Positions 1 to 12,200 of a stretch of 64,000 nt of DNA are shown one piece after another. Source of the stretch: Manihot esculenta (Eukaryota; Streptophyta; Magnoliopsida; Malpighiales; Euphorbiaceae); contig NC_035168.2 of NCBI RefSeq assembly GCF_001659605.2, positions 11,821,759 to 11,885,758 on the forward strand, written 5' to 3'. The notes beneath the pieces are model-generated. The model was not told the origin of the DNA. It was given only the letters and a program-made list of their open reading frames with translations, and did no database searches. The translations under genes and the position numbers were made by a program. Within the stretch, counting starts at the first letter, position 1. Every line of letters begins with the position of its first letter.

Positions 1-761
1 ACATGAACATACATTATCATACATTGGGCATAAAACCCACATAAACCCTAACATGCATATCTACCCATACTCAACCATCAAAACCTCTTAAAACTCACTT
101 AAAACTTCATGAAACGTAAAAGAAAGCATAGATCCACACTTACCTCTTGAAGATCGAGGGTTTGTGCGAGCTCTAACTTGGAGATGGGAGGAAACAACTC
201 CTTGGGTCTCCAAGCTCCCAAAACTTTGATCTAAGCTTGAAAACTCTTCAAAACAACCATGGAACTCATAAAATATGAAGGAGATGAAGAGAAAACATGA
301 AAATGACCAAAGGAGGACATGAACACACCTGAGCTCGAGAATGGGGAGAAATCTCGCCCATTTTCGGTCTGAGGGGCTTTTATAGGTGGCCAGCCAAACC
401 TCCTTCGGCGGCCTAACATGCATGCAAAACACCCCCACGTTCGGAGGCCGAACTTGAGGTTCGGCGGCCGAACCTGGTTTGTTCAAACATAGCTTTCGGA
501 GGCCAAAAGCGCTCTCGAAACCTACTCATGTTCGGCGGCCGAACTTCACTTTCGGCGGCCGAACCTGGCAAAAACCTCCTTGGTCTTTTCTTTTCAAAAC
601 TCACTTCTTTTTCATTTAAAACCATGAAATCAGTAAAAAATCATTTTAGAAATCACATTTTACCCCTCTAGAAGACTCTGGCATCATCAAAATTCCATAT
701 TCCAACGGAGACTCCGCCGGAAGGTAGGGATTCCGATGCCGGAATCTAGCCGGGTATTACA
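1..761 (-). mobile_element. Inverted gypsy LTR, 5' portion, inserted in a same-family LTR
   Basis: Read on the minus strand, this segment starts at 761 with TGTAATACCCGGCTAG, the same start as the complete LTR at 6489, and runs off the left edge. The usual LTR landmarks follow in order: clusters of TTCGG-N3-CCGAA dyads (371-570 here), then a CT/GA-rich transcription-start-like region. The forward LTR resumes at 762 with AATGA, the probable 5-bp target duplication. Because the LTR start lies at the insertion edge, this should be the 5' LTR of an inverted element whose body lies outside the window. Translated ORFs here are repeat artefacts. Confidence 0.85.
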
Positions 762-1131
762 AATGAGGCTTATGGATGATAGAGGTGTGCTTGACCATAG
801 AATGTTGTTATCCCTTTAATACATGATCTTAGATGTTTTATGATGCTTATGTGAACCAACTCAATATATATTGTATCGCCTTTTGGGGCATTGATGAGAT
901 CCCACAGAGGGGTCAATGCTTATAATTATGTCTATGTTCAGTGCATGCACAGGTTGAGTTTGGTGTATGAGAGAATGTATGAAAGAAAAGTTTTAATTTT
1001 ATGTATATCCTTGATCATGTATGGGATTAATCAGGTTTACAAGTTTTATGTCAGGCTTGCTACGGGTTCCAGCGGCCTTAAGTCGACCTAGATCCTAGCG
1101 CCGGTAGCGGTCCGATTTTCGGGTCGTTACA
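762..1131 (+). repeat. Truncated 5' LTR of element 1
   Basis: This 370-bp piece matches the last 371 bp of the 3' LTR (8435-8805) and ends in the same CGGGTCGTTACA. Everything upstream was displaced by the inverted LTR ending at 761. Confidence 0.9.
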
Positions 1132-1134
1132 GAA

Positions 1135-1148
1135 TGGTATCAGAGCCC
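1135..1148 (+). promoter_or_regulatory. Primer binding site (tRNA-Met type) of element 1
   Basis: TGGTATCAGAGCCC lies 3 bases after the LTR end at 1131. It matches the 3' end complement of initiator tRNA-Met, the usual primer of this clade. Confidence 0.9.
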
Positions 1149-1401
1149 TAGGTTCATAGGATCAGACCTAGAGTGTCGGGCTCATAGATGTTCTAGAAGG
1201 TCAAGCACAATAGGAAGATCATGTCCATTAGGATAGGATGTTGAGTCCTGTCTTGTATGATGATGTGAAATGCCATGATTATATACATGTGCATTGATGC
1301 TATGATATGAATGATATATATGTGATGCGGGTTCATGTGTTTCCACATGAACCATATGATGCTAATGTTTGTGTGATGTGTACTGTTTTTTAGAAAACAG
1401 G

Positions 1402-3675
1402 ATGAGAGGAACCCGTCGATCTGCAAGATTGACTGGAGTACCACCTGAGGATGAGGGCACGAGTGCCCGTCCTCCTGCATTGCCTAGGGCAATGTCATGT
1501 AGATCAAACAGAGAAAGAGTGTCAAGGGACCCTAGAAGGTCTTTTGATGCTAGCAGAAGGGGGACAGATAGGGGAGGAAGTTCTTTGGATGTGAGGGAAG
1601 TTATGGAAGAGGATCAGAGGAGGGATGGGAATTTGGATGTCAGCATGGCAGAAGAAGGGACAGGGGAGTCACAGGGAGGCGCTCAGGCCTCGGGGTATGG
1701 TTTTCCACCCCATTATCCACCCTTCCCACAGGGTTCAGGGTATCCGATGGGAGGCACATCGGATTATTCCAGCTTTAACCCCTACCCTACTTACATGCCT
1801 TATCCACCTTTCTATCCACCTTACACACAGTACCCAGCTTATCCACCCTCACCCTTCTATCCTAACCCGGCAAACCCTACCTCGGGGAATGCTGCGCCCC
1901 CACCTCCACCACCTACAGAACCAACAGCCCCAGTTACTCAACCTTCTAGATCTAGTTCAGCCAGTGGGAGCAAAGTGAAGATGACAGATTACCTTAAGCT
2001 GGATGCTCCCAAATACAAGTCAGGGGATGATCCCTTTGAGTACCTGAGAGTAGTGAAGACGATAACTGATGAACTAGGGGCAGATGACAGCAGGGCCATT
2101 CAGATGGCAGGGTTCACCTTAAAGTGCAAAAAGGCACGGGAATGGTTCAAGTGTTATGTGGACCCAAGACTAGACGGCATGACATGGGAGGAATTTGCAA
2201 ATGAGTTCGCTGGATGGGCTTTTCTAGACAGTTCCAGAGAACTGAAGATGATTGAGTTTGAGCAGCTGAGGCAGACAGAGCACATGAGTATAGAAGAGTA
2301 CACGGATAAATTCTTGGAGTTATTGCCTTTTTCAGGGCAAGCTCTAGATACAGATTCGAAGAAAGCCAAGAGATATGTTATGAAGCTGCATTCTAGGTAC
2401 TCCTCTTTGATTCAGTCAGTTGAGAGGGAAAGTTTCCACACTGTGGTGGATATGGCTCGAAGGATGGAGGCGAGTGCTATAGTTGAGGGGTCAGTGAAGC
2501 AGTCAGTGACCCAGTCTTCAGGGGTTAAGACCCCAGGCAGAGGAGGGCCAGGTCCCTCTTCTCAGAGCTCAGGTAGCAAGAGGTGGAATAACACCACCAA
2601 GAAGCCGAAGAAGAACAAGTTTTGGAGTAAGTTGAAATCCGGTCTGGGATTAGGCGGTGGCTCGAGCTCAGGCTCAGACGGTATAGAATGCCTAAGGTGT
2701 GGGAGGCCACACAAGGGAGTGTGTCGAGCTGGGACTAATGCATGCTTCAGATGTGGACAGGAGGGACACATGGCTCGGGAGTGTCCTAGAGCACCTTTTA
2801 TGGGCCAGCCCCAGCAGACAGCTTCTGGTAGTGTGGCACAGCCAGCAGCTCCAGCCACAACTCAGGGCAGTGGCAGAGGTAGAGGGAGAGGGGCAGCCTC
2901 TTCTTCTGGTTCCCGAGGTGAAGGTCCATCAGCTCCAGCCAGGATCTTCACCATGACTCAGCAGGAGGCTAACACATCCAACACCGTGGTGTCAGGTAAT
3001 CTCATCATTGGGTGTTCTGATGTGTATGCATTAATAGACCCGGGTGCATCTCATTCTTTTATTGCTCCGAGAGCCGTTGAGAGGTTGGGTCTGATAGTCT
3101 CTGGGTTAGAGTGTCCCCTATGGGTCAGTGGACCCAAGTGTGACCCGTCAGTGGCAGAGTCAGTCTGCCAGTACAGTCCAGTTTTTGTTGAGGGAAGATG
3201 CCTCTCCGCCGACCTTGTGGTTCTAGATTTGACAGACTTTGACGTCATTCTAGGGATGGATTGGCTATCTACCCATGGTGCTACCTTGGACTGCAGAGAC
3301 AAGGTAGTCAGGTTCAGAGATCAGAACGGGTCAGAGGTCGTCTTCAGAGGAGACAAGAGGGGTACACCTAGAGGTCTGATATCAGCTCTTCAGGCTCGTA
3401 GGTTGCTTAGGAAGGGATGTCAGGGGTATTTATCTCATGTGAGAGAGCTTAGCAGTCAGGTTAGGGAGCCAGCCTCAGTGCCAGTTGTCAGAGAATTTCA
3501 GGATGTTTTTCCAGATGAGCTTCCAGGTTTACCACCTGCTAGGGAGATAGAGTTCGAGATAGAGTTGATGCCTGGAACTAGACCGATCTCTATCCCTCCC
3601 TACAGGATGGCCCCAGCCGAGTTGAAGGAATTGAAAGAACAGTTGCAAGAGCTGGTAGAAAAGGGCTTCATCTGA
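1402..3675 (+). pseudogene. gag and protease of element 1, ended by a nonsense codon
   Basis: The frame opens at the first ATG (1402, MRGTRRSARL); the in-frame TTG upstream is not a likely start. A Pro/Tyr-rich N-terminal region is followed by a capsid-type retrotransposon gag domain (about 2000-2450, with a REWF motif). A basic linker and two Cys clusters follow, including a clear CCHC zinc knuckle (CFRCGQEGHMAREC, about 2743-2784). The aspartic protease has the active-site variant DPGASHSF near 3038, where the family usually has DTGA/DSGA. The frame runs on towards RT but stops at TGA 3673-3675. The surrounding family sequence suggests this was a CGA codon, a typical methyl-C deamination change. 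The capsid packages the RNA and the protease matures the polyprotein. Confidence 0.9.
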
Positions 3676-6382
3676 CAGAGTACCTCACCTTGGGGTGCTC
3701 CGGTCTTGTTTGTGAGGAAGAAGGATGGATCCCTCAGACTTTGTATCGACTACAGGCAGTTGAACAAAGTCACTACCAAGAACAGGTACCCTCTGCCAAG
3801 GATCGACGATCTATTCGACCAGCTAGCAGGAGCCGGTTGTTTCTCCAAAATAGATCTGAGATCGGGGTACCATCAGCTAAGGATAAGGGAGGAAGACGTT
3901 CCAAAGACAGCTTTCAGGAGCAGATATGGGCATTATGAGTTCCTTGTGATGCCGTTCGGGTTAACCAACGCCCCTGCAACATTCATGGATCTCATGAATA
4001 GAGTGTTTAGCCAATACCTGGATCACTTTGTTATTGTCTTCATAGATGATATCTTGGTGTATTCCAGGAACGTAGAGGAGCATGCCCATCATCTGAGGTT
4101 GGTTCTGCAGACCTTGAGGGAACATGGCTTGTATGCCAAGTTCTCTAAGTGTGAGTTCTGGCTGAGGAGCATTTCATTCTTGGGGCATGTAGTGTCAGAA
4201 AATGGAATAGAGGTGGACCCCAAGAAGGTAGAAGCTGTGGCTAACTGGCCTAGACCCACTTCAGTGACAGAAATCAGGAGTTTCTTGGGTTTGGCGGGTT
4301 ACTACAAGAGGTTTGTACAGGACTTCTCAAAGATTGCAGCTCCTCTGACCAGGTTAACCAGGAAGAATCAGAAGTTTATGTGGACCGACCAGTGCGAAGA
4401 GAGTTTTGAAGAGCTTAAGAGGAGGTTGACTTTAGCACCAGTGTTAGCCCTGCCATCTAGCAATGAAGACTTCTCAGTGTATTGTGATGCGTCCCGTGTG
4501 GGACTGGGTTGTGTGTTAATGCAGAATGAAAGGGTGATTGCTTATGCTTCTAGACAGCTGAAGAAGCATGAGTTGAATTACCCCACACATGACCTGGAGA
4601 TGGCAGCAGTAATCTTTGCACTCAAGATGTGGAGGCACTACCTCTATGGGGTTAAATGTGAGATCTTCACATATCATAAGAGCCTGCAGTACATCCTGAG
4701 TCAAAGAGATTTGAACTTGAGACAGAGAAGGTGGGTAGAGCTGCTAAGTGACTATGATTGCAAGATTCAGTACCATCCGGGTAAGGCAAATGTTGTGGCA
4801 GACGCCTTAAGCCGAAAATCACTTGGCAGCTTATCCCATATATCAGCAGAGAGGAGGCCAGTGGTGAAGGAGTTTTACAAGCTCATTGAGGAAGGTCTAC
4901 AGTTGGAGTTGTCTGGTACAAGTGCTTTGGTAGCCCAGATGAGAGTGGCGCTCGTGTTTCTGGAGCAGGTGGCTCAGAAACAGCATGAGGACCCAGGGTT
5001 AGTAAAGATTGCCAGGACTATTCAGTATCAGGCAAAGATAGTGAGTTCAGATTCGACAGCAAGGGGATCCTCCGCTATGGGAGCAGACTATGTGTACCAG
5101 ATGATATAGGGCTAAAAGGAGACATTATGAGAGAGGCTCATAATGCAAGATACAGAGTTCACCCCGGAGCCACCAAGATGTATCAAGATCTGAAGAAGGT
5201 TTATTGGTGGCCAGCTATGAAGAAAGAAGTGGCACAGTTTGTGTCAGCCTGCGAAGTGTGTCAGAGGGTGAAGCTGGAACATCAGAAGCCAGCTGGAATG
5301 CTTAACCCGCTACCTATTCCAGAGTGGAAATGGGAGAATATAGCTATGGACTTCGTAGTGGAGTTACCGGCGGCGTCCAACAGATTGGACTCTATATAGG
5401 TGATTGTGGACAGACTCACCAAATCTGCTCACTTCATCCCTGTCAGGAGTGGCTATTCTGTGGACAAGTTGGCGCAGGTGTATGTCGATGAGATCGTCAG
5501 ATTGCATGGGGTTCCTGTTTCGATAGTGTCAGATAGAGGGCCCCAGTTCACCTTCAGGTTTTGGCGGAGTCTGCAGAATGTCATGGGTACCAGGTTGGAT
5601 TTTAGCACTACTTTCCATCCACAGACGGACGGACAATCAGAAAGGACCATCCAGACGATAGAGGATATTCTTAGAATGTGTGTGCTGGACTTTGGCGGTT
5701 CTTGGAGGCAGCATCTACCTTTGGTGGAGTTTGCCTACAATAACAGCCATCATGCTAGCATCGGGATGGCTCCATATGAAGCTTTGTATGGGAGGAAGTG
5801 CAGATCACCTGTTTGCTGGGAAGAAGTTGGAGAAAAGGCCTTGGCAGGGCCTGAGCTAGTAGAGATTACCAGCAGGGTAGTACCCATAATCAGAGAAAGG
5901 ATCAAGACTGCTGCAAGCAGACAGAAGAGTTATGCAGACATCCGCAGAAGACAGATAGAGTTCAGGACGGGGATCTGATATTGCTCAAGGTGTCTCCTAT
6001 GAAAAGAGTGGTTCGCTTTGGGAAGAAAGGTAAACTAGCACCACGATACATCGGACCCTTTGAAATCTTGCAAAAGATTGGGAATGTGTCGTACAAGCTG
6101 GATTTACCTGCTTCTATGGAGAGAATCCATCCGGTTTTCCATGTTTCCATGTTGAGGAAGTTTGTGTCAGATCCGGGCAAGGTTCTTAGTGAGCCTGATG
6201 TTGAGATCCAAGAGGATCTCACTTATGTTGAGCAGCCAGTACGGATCATAGACACCCAGATCAGGAAGCTGAGAAATAAGGAAATCCCAATGGTGAAAGT
6301 CCTTTGGAACCACCACAATTTGGAAGAATGCACTTGGGAGACACGGGAGTCCATGCTCCAGCAATACCCCTATCTTTTCTAA
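3676..6382 (+). pseudogene. pol of element 1: RT, RNase H, integrase, chromodomain; disrupted
   Basis: Reverse transcriptase lies at 3700-4300 with [24 protein letters not shown] and the catalytic FIDDILVYS (about 4036-4065). RNase H follows ([10 protein letters not shown] near 4480, ending [10 protein letters not shown] near 4800). The integrase zinc domain is at about 5130-5290 and the catalytic core at 5330-5800 (FVVELPA, SDRGPQFT, HPQTDGQSERT). The chromodomain-like tail ends at 6382. Breaks: one base lost near 5055, TAG replacing a Trp codon at 5397-5399, and one base lost near 5963. With the TGA at 3673 that makes four visible lesions, so the copy cannot make pol, though the decay is recent. 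Confidence 0.92.
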
Positions 6383-6475
6383 GGTTAGTTCCTTGTGAGT
6401 TCTTGTGCTTGTATGTATGTTTTGTTTATGCCATGCTATGTGTTAGTTGGTGAACATTCGGGGACGAATGTTCTT

Positions 6476-6488
6476 AAGGGGGGGAGAA
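6476..6488 (+). promoter_or_regulatory. Polypurine tract of element 1
   Basis: AAGGGGGGGAGAA lies just before the 3' LTR start at 6489. This is the plus-strand DNA primer site of LTR elements. The non-autonomous element has the same tract before 23011. Confidence 0.85.
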
Positions 6489-6662
6489 TGTAATACCCGG
6501 CTAGACTCCGGTATCGGAATTCCTATCGTCCGGTGGAATCTCGGATGTCGGAAGCCTCTGGTAGGGTAGAAACATGTTTTCATAAAATTTTTTAATGTAT
6601 TTCATGTTTTAAGTAAAAAGGAAATGAGTTTTTGCATGAAAACAACCTTGGAGGAAAACTCA

Positions 6663-7620
6663 GGTTCGGCCGCCGAACCTCAAGTTCGGCCGCCGAACAT
6701 GCATGCACTTTGGGAGTGCTTTAGGCCCCCGAAAGCATAAGTGAGGGAAGTCCAGGTTTGGCCGCCGAACCTCATGTTCGGCCGCCGAACATGGCATGCA
6801 TGTGGAGGCACGTTCGGCTCCCGAATGTGGCCTGGCCAGCCACCTATAAAGGGGTCCCTTAGCCGAAAATGGGCGAGCTTTTTTCCCATTTTCGGCCAAG
6901 GTGAGCTCTCCATCGCCCCTCACCGATCTTGAGTTCTTTCCTTCAAATCTTTCATGATTTTCACAAGTTTTCATCTTTGTTTTGAAGATTTTCGAGTATA
7001 AAGCAAGTTTTGGAGCTTTGAGGTTCAAGAAGCTCAATCTCTCCCATCTCCGAGCTAGGGTCATTTTCCTCTCGATCTTCAAGAGGTAAGGGTCGATCTT
7101 GAGCTCACTATATGTTTTAAACAAGTTTTAAGTTGATCTATGGGGTAGAAATGCATGTTTAGGTTATTGTTAGGTTTATGGGTTTATGTATGTTTATGAA
7201 CAATGTGAGTTGTTTGATGTGTTGTAGTTGGGGTTTTTGATGGTTTGAAGCCCCTAGGAGCTTGTATGCTTGTTTGTGTATGATTGGGAGTGTTGTAGAA
7301 TAGGTTTATGCATGTTTGAAAAGTTTGGGAGGCGTTTGTGCATGTTGGAGCTGAGTTTCTGCCACTTTGGAGAAACTCAGGTTCGGCCACCGAAGGGACT
7401 TTCGGCCGCCGAACCCGCTTGTGGAGGCAACCTTCGGCTGCCGAAGCCTGCCCCCGAAAGAGGACTTTTGTCTCTGGAGGGCAATTTCGGCCGCCGAAAG
7501 TGCCGCCGAACATGCATGAGTTTCGTCTCTGTCTGGGAGTTTCGGCCGCCGAAGGTGCCGCCGAACCTGCTTGACTTTCGGCTCTGGAGGGACTTTCGGC
7601 CGCCGAACCTGCCGCCGAAA
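6663..7620 (+). repeat. Dyad arrays TTCGG-N3-CCGAA in the gypsy LTR
   Basis: About a dozen copies of a 13-bp dyad occur in two clusters, 6663-6825 and 7380-7620. The TTCGG and CCGAA arms are nearly constant, while the three central bases vary (CCG most often, also CCA, CTG, CTC; CAG and CCC in the related element at 18525). Half-sites such as CCCCCGAA are interspersed. The core contains GCCGCC, which resembles the ERF GCC-box, but the symmetric arms fit a dimer site better. The same arrays recur in every LTR of this group in the window. Role unknown. Confidence 0.8.
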
Positions 7621-8033
7621 GTGCCCTGTCCAGCCTTCCTTTGCATGTTTTTCTATGATTGTTTCGTGATGTTTTAGGGAGTTTTTGGGGAGTAGTTTAG
7701 AGTTATGTTCATGTATGTTTGGTCCCTCATTTGAGTCCACCTGTATAGGTTCGGACCCGAGGAACCGAGGACCTCAGCAGTGAGTCAGCTACTCCAGTGT
7801 CTGGTCAGAGCTATCCAGAGGTGAGTGGAATAACTCATTACGTTTTTAAAGCAAATAAATGGACATTTTAGCATGATTCACGCATCATTAATGCCATGAG
7901 ATATACTAGGTTGTTGCATTAGAATTCACGAATATGTTGCATTGCATACTCTACTGTTGTTGTTGTGGATGAATGTTGGATGATCCATAGCCCTCGATCT
8001 ATGATGTGATGATGTGATATGTACGGTACGGAA

Positions 8034-8183
8034 TGTAAGACCAGTGGGACCCATTCTACGTTCGCTGGCACTATGTAAGAGAAAGACCAGGACCCATTCT
8101 ACGTTCTGGCACATTGGAATGTTATGTTATGCCATGTAAGAGAAAGACCAGGACCCATTCTACGTTCTGGCACAGTTGGACTA
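8034..8183 (+). repeat. Three-copy minisatellite inside the LTR
   Basis: The phrase GGACCCATTCTACGTTC occurs three times, with flanking TGTAAGAGAAAGACCA, at a spacing of about 40-60 bp. The inverted LTR at the right edge carries the same array in reverse at about 63295-63440 (GGGGCGTAGAATGGG three times), so it belongs to the LTR family. Confidence 0.85.
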
Positions 8184-8805
8184 TGTAGAGGACTATTGGT
8201 GACAACTTCATCCTTGATGTGATTAGCTGTGATGTGATGCATTCCATGAAAGCATGAAAGGTTAATATAATATTTTTATTATTCTGCTCACTGGGCTCTA
8301 ATTCCCCAGGTTTGCAGGTACAGGGTAGACTAGGAGGTCAACAAGAGTATTGAAGTCTTGTTTATGTAATAGATAGTGTGGACATGATAAATGCATTTGA
8401 TGTTATGTAAAAGTACAGTTTAGACATGTAATGTAATGAGGCTTATGGATGATAGAGGTGTGCTTGACCATAGAATGTTGTTATCCCTTTAATACATGAT
8501 CTTAGATGTTTTATGATGCTTATGTGAACCAACTCAATATATATTGTATTGCCTTTTGGGGCATTGATGAGATCCCACAGAGGGGTCAATGCTTCTGATT
8601 ATGTCTATGTTCAGTGCATGCACAAGTTGAGTTTGGTGTATGAGAGAATGTATGAAAGAAAAATTTTAATTTTTATGTATATCCTTGATCATGTATGGGA
8701 TTAATCAGGTTTACAGGTTTTATGTCAGGCTTGCTACGGGTTCCGGCGGCTTTAAGCCGACCTGGATCCTAGCGCCGGTAGCGGTCCGATTTTCGGGTCG
8801 TTACA

Positions 8806-9207
8806 ATCCAGGTCATAGTCCTCCTCCTACTCTTTCTAGTACCTTTGCATAGTCTGAACTAGCTTCTAGTTGACGTTCTTTGGAGCCTCGTCCAAAGACC
8901 TTTCATCTTCCAGTCTAGCCTTCCCTTTGGTCAATGCTTGAACTACTTCTGTCCGATTCCTTAGGATATCAATGGAAGCGTCTTTCTTTACCCTATGAGT
9001 CATAAATGAGGCCTCCTTTCGAGCCTTATACTGCTCGAGAGTGGCTTATAACCTTTTAATATATTGGAACATTTGCTTGTTATTCAGATTATTGAAATCT
9101 GCCTCGTTGACCATTAATGGAGTGTTTTATCCACTACCAGGAGTGGAGAAAATGATTACGCCCTTGTTGGTAGCAGCCCTAGCAGTGACTTGTGAATTGT
9201 CAACCAT
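8806..9207 (-). pseudogene. Degenerate retroelement gag-like fragment
   Basis: A minus-strand frame from ATG at 9207 reads MVDNSQVTARAATNKG and continues with NEADFNNLNNKQMFQYIKRL and a basic helical stretch, interrupted by several in-frame stops. The composition and layout look like the N-terminal part of a plant gypsy gag, but no diagnostic domain is visible. The 3' LTR of element 1 ends at 8805 directly against it, so element 1 may have inserted into this older element. Sequence at 9360-9500 may be the matching untranslated leader. Confidence 0.4.
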
Positions 9208-12200
9208 TTTAGAGAGAGAAAAAAGAGAATTTTCTTTTTAAGAGAAAGGAAATAAAAGACTTATTTTAATCTAAATAAATAGAGAGAATTCAATGGATTT
9301 TCCGGCAATGGAACTAAATAATGTGCTCGAGAGTGAGCTGAACTGCGATTGGTCAACCTATAAGAAAGATAATGCGAGGTGGTTGGTACCTACGGCAGTC
9401 ACTCCGACGCTCAAATCAGTAGACTGAATAAAAAGGCGAATGTAAAGAATTACTTAGAATTCAAGAGTAATTGTGTAAGAATGCATACCTTATTCCTTGT
9501 GATCATTAGCTTTTATGCTATAAAAATATGGAGATAACTATAATATTTTCTAAAAATTTGGCTGGTATCGGCTAATTGATAGGAGATCCCTCCGACTAAT
9601 TGATAGAGAAACTCATGATTACAAACATAACAGGAGCCTGCCTGCTAATGGTAACTTTATGAGAAAACTTAACCTATTCAAGAGAATGCGAATCTTGATA
9701 AAAAATCGAGTACTATAGTATCCAGATTTTTCTTTTCACGAGTGAAACTGCATATCGATTTATTAGACTTTTATCACGTAGTCATATTTTATGATAATAA
9801 CTTATGATTTATTTTGAGCGTTTGTTGTGTTTCAATATATATATTCGATTAATACAAAACTAATATAACATTGTATTACGTGAATTCTACATAATTATAA
9901 TAGATAAGTATTAACACATTATAATTATAACAAAAATCAAAAAATAAAAGTACTTAATAATTAATAATATAATAACTTTTCATTAAAAAAGTTTTATTTA
10001 TGCAATAAATAAACTTTCATATAATATACAATAAAAATAAATTATTTTTCTGGATGATTTTATAATCTAACCGTTATCACATCCTTCTAATAGAACATAA
10101 TTATAATTATTAGTTAATTACAATATTGATGATTAATTATTTATAATCGATTGTTGGGCGACTCTTCATCATCGTTATCATTATTTTATTATTTTAATTT
10201 ATCTAATATTTTTCAAAATTTATAATTACTAAGTGGATTTCACATCGATTTAAAATAAAAATAATATATATTTTATAAAAATTTTAAATACATTATTTAT
10301 TTAAATTAATTTTTAAAATAAATTAAACATGACATATATTCGAATGCATACACGTATTAATAAATAAATAATAAATTATTATAAATTATTGTAATTTTCA
10401 TGTTTAAATTTAAATTATAATATTTTATTAAATAAAGGTGCATATAAAAAACCTATAAACTATAATTTTTTTTTTTATTGGTGTTATGTAATATATTGAA
10501 TCTAGCCATGTTTTCCAAATTAAAAGTGGGTGACATAGAGATGCGTGTGCATATTGAAGATAGATTGTGGTGGTGGTTGGGATTCTAAGGGATTGGATGA
10601 GATGAGTCTATCAAATTGGCAAAATCTTAGTATATATGAGCTAGCAGATAGCTTTTTGTTTGTTGTCATTCAATGTGTAGCAATGAATGTGAAATTAAAT
10701 GTATATAACATCGACAGTCTCTTTGAGACTCTTCTGGATTAGTCCTCCAACATGTGGTAGTAATGGATTTATGGAAGAGATAGATATCAAGTCATCTTGA
10801 ATTTTCATGGCAGCAACACATGCAGCGTCATCATCTTGCTCAAAGAGGATTTAGAATAAAATTTAAAGGCTACTTTGTTTGGGGTTTAAGAGCTAAATGG
10901 ACTAATGCTAATTTACATTTCATTCTTTTAATTTCGCAATATTATTTAGTTCTGTCGTTTTTAATCAACAGAATTTATAAATCTATAATTTGTCATTAAT
11001 GATTTGTGAGAAGTTTTTATTATCCTTATAATTAATTACATTTCACTCCTCCTTTTTCTATTTTTTACTCTTTCCGTTATATTTGATTAATTTCTTATAA
11101 AAAAATTAGTTTCACGGAAAATACCGACTAAAATTAAAATAAATTGAAAAAAAATCAAATCAAATTGATTATATTGGTTCTCAATTTAATTTTAATCGGT
11201 TATTTATAAATGTATAGAATAATCATTCTCCAATCAATCTAAGCATAACACCCACACTTAATTCTCGATTACGATATAACACAAAGACAATAGAATAATT
11301 TCAAAAAACCCTTCTCAAATTTAAGCATTCAATTAAAAAAATAATATCATTACATTTCAACAATTCTTAGAAAAGTTTGAAATTTATTTATTTACATTTG
11401 ATATTTTTTTTAGAATTAAACAAAAAAACAAAAAAAAAAAAAACTCCCAAATTCGCAGCCAAATAGAATCTCGACATACACAGTACAAGAAATTAAAATT
11501 AGAGGAGATGAAGCATATGCAATGAAGAGGCGAACCCATTACACAAGAAATGAAGAACAAATAAGGTTGAATTCAATTTTTTCAATTTTTTAATATTAAT
11601 AATGGAATTAAATTAAATTAAATAATCAATTTTTTAAAATAAAATTTAAAACCAAACAAATTAACTAAAAAAATAAAATAAAACTATAAAAATCAAATTG
11701 GTTCCATTGTTTAGTTTTTAATCGTTGAATGCTAACCCGTAATGCTTATAAATTACAAATAACTTATAAGCACTAAGTTTTTATAAGCTAATTTTTATAA
11801 GCAAAACCAAATAGTCTCTAATCTCCCAACTTACTATTATTGTTTAACTTATAAGCCTAATAAAATATTTAAAGGAATGAATTTTTATTTATCCAACTTA
11901 TAAGCTGAGATAAATATTACTTTATATACACGTATATAGACTCGGCTAACGATGAATAATATTTTAATTAGAAATAAATATTTGGTTGGTTGAATTTAAA
12001 ACTGAACAAATAAATTAAAAATTAAAATTTTAATATTTATGAAAATTTAATTAAATTGATTTTAAGTAGAAATTGAACCGAATTAAATTAATTTAATTCA
12101 ATTCGATTTAATCTGTTGAACTTTTTAATAAATTTTTTAATTTTTATATTTTATTTTTAATATTTTATAATTTAATTGAAATATTTTAATTTTAATTATA

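Larger units (their letters stand above)
762..8805 (+). mobile_element. Ty3/gypsy chromovirus LTR retrotransposon (Tekay/Del-like), element 1
   Basis: The element runs from a truncated 5' LTR (762-1131) through primer site, gag, protease, RT, RNase H, integrase and a chromodomain-like tail to a polypurine tract and a full 3' LTR (6489-8805). The RT-RNase H-integrase order defines Ty3/gypsy. The C-terminal VKVLW...EECTWE...YPYLF pattern (about 6293-6380) is the chromodomain signature of chromoviruses, and the long LTRs fit the Tekay/Del clade. The surviving 5' LTR piece is close to the matching part of the 3' LTR, so the insertion is fairly young. Coding lesions are few. The 5' target duplication is outside the window; the 3' flank begins ATCCA. 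Confidence 0.93.
6489..8805 (+). repeat. Complete 3' LTR of element 1 (2317 bp)
   Basis: The LTR runs from TGTAATACCCGG to GGGTCGTTACA, with TG...CA ends. It holds two clusters of TTCGG-N3-CCGAA dyads (6663-6825 and 7380-7620). Between them is a promoter-like stretch with CTATAAAGGGG at about 6843-6853, followed by a CT/TTTC-rich leader. A short minisatellite lies near 8034-8183. The TATA-like box about 350 bp into the LTR suggests the element's transcription start lies near 6880. Confidence 0.92.

Noticed and set aside
88..625. Minus-strand ORFs with repeated RPPN/RRPK-type peptides in the LTRs (also 6660-7740, 18668-19905, 23154-24391, 63679-63945)
   Set aside because: They are translations of the dyad repeats in LTR DNA, open in several frames at once, with no domain. 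The repeats themselves are the signal.
1369..1401. Start of gag at 1369
   Set aside because: That codon is TTG; the first ATG in frame is 1402.
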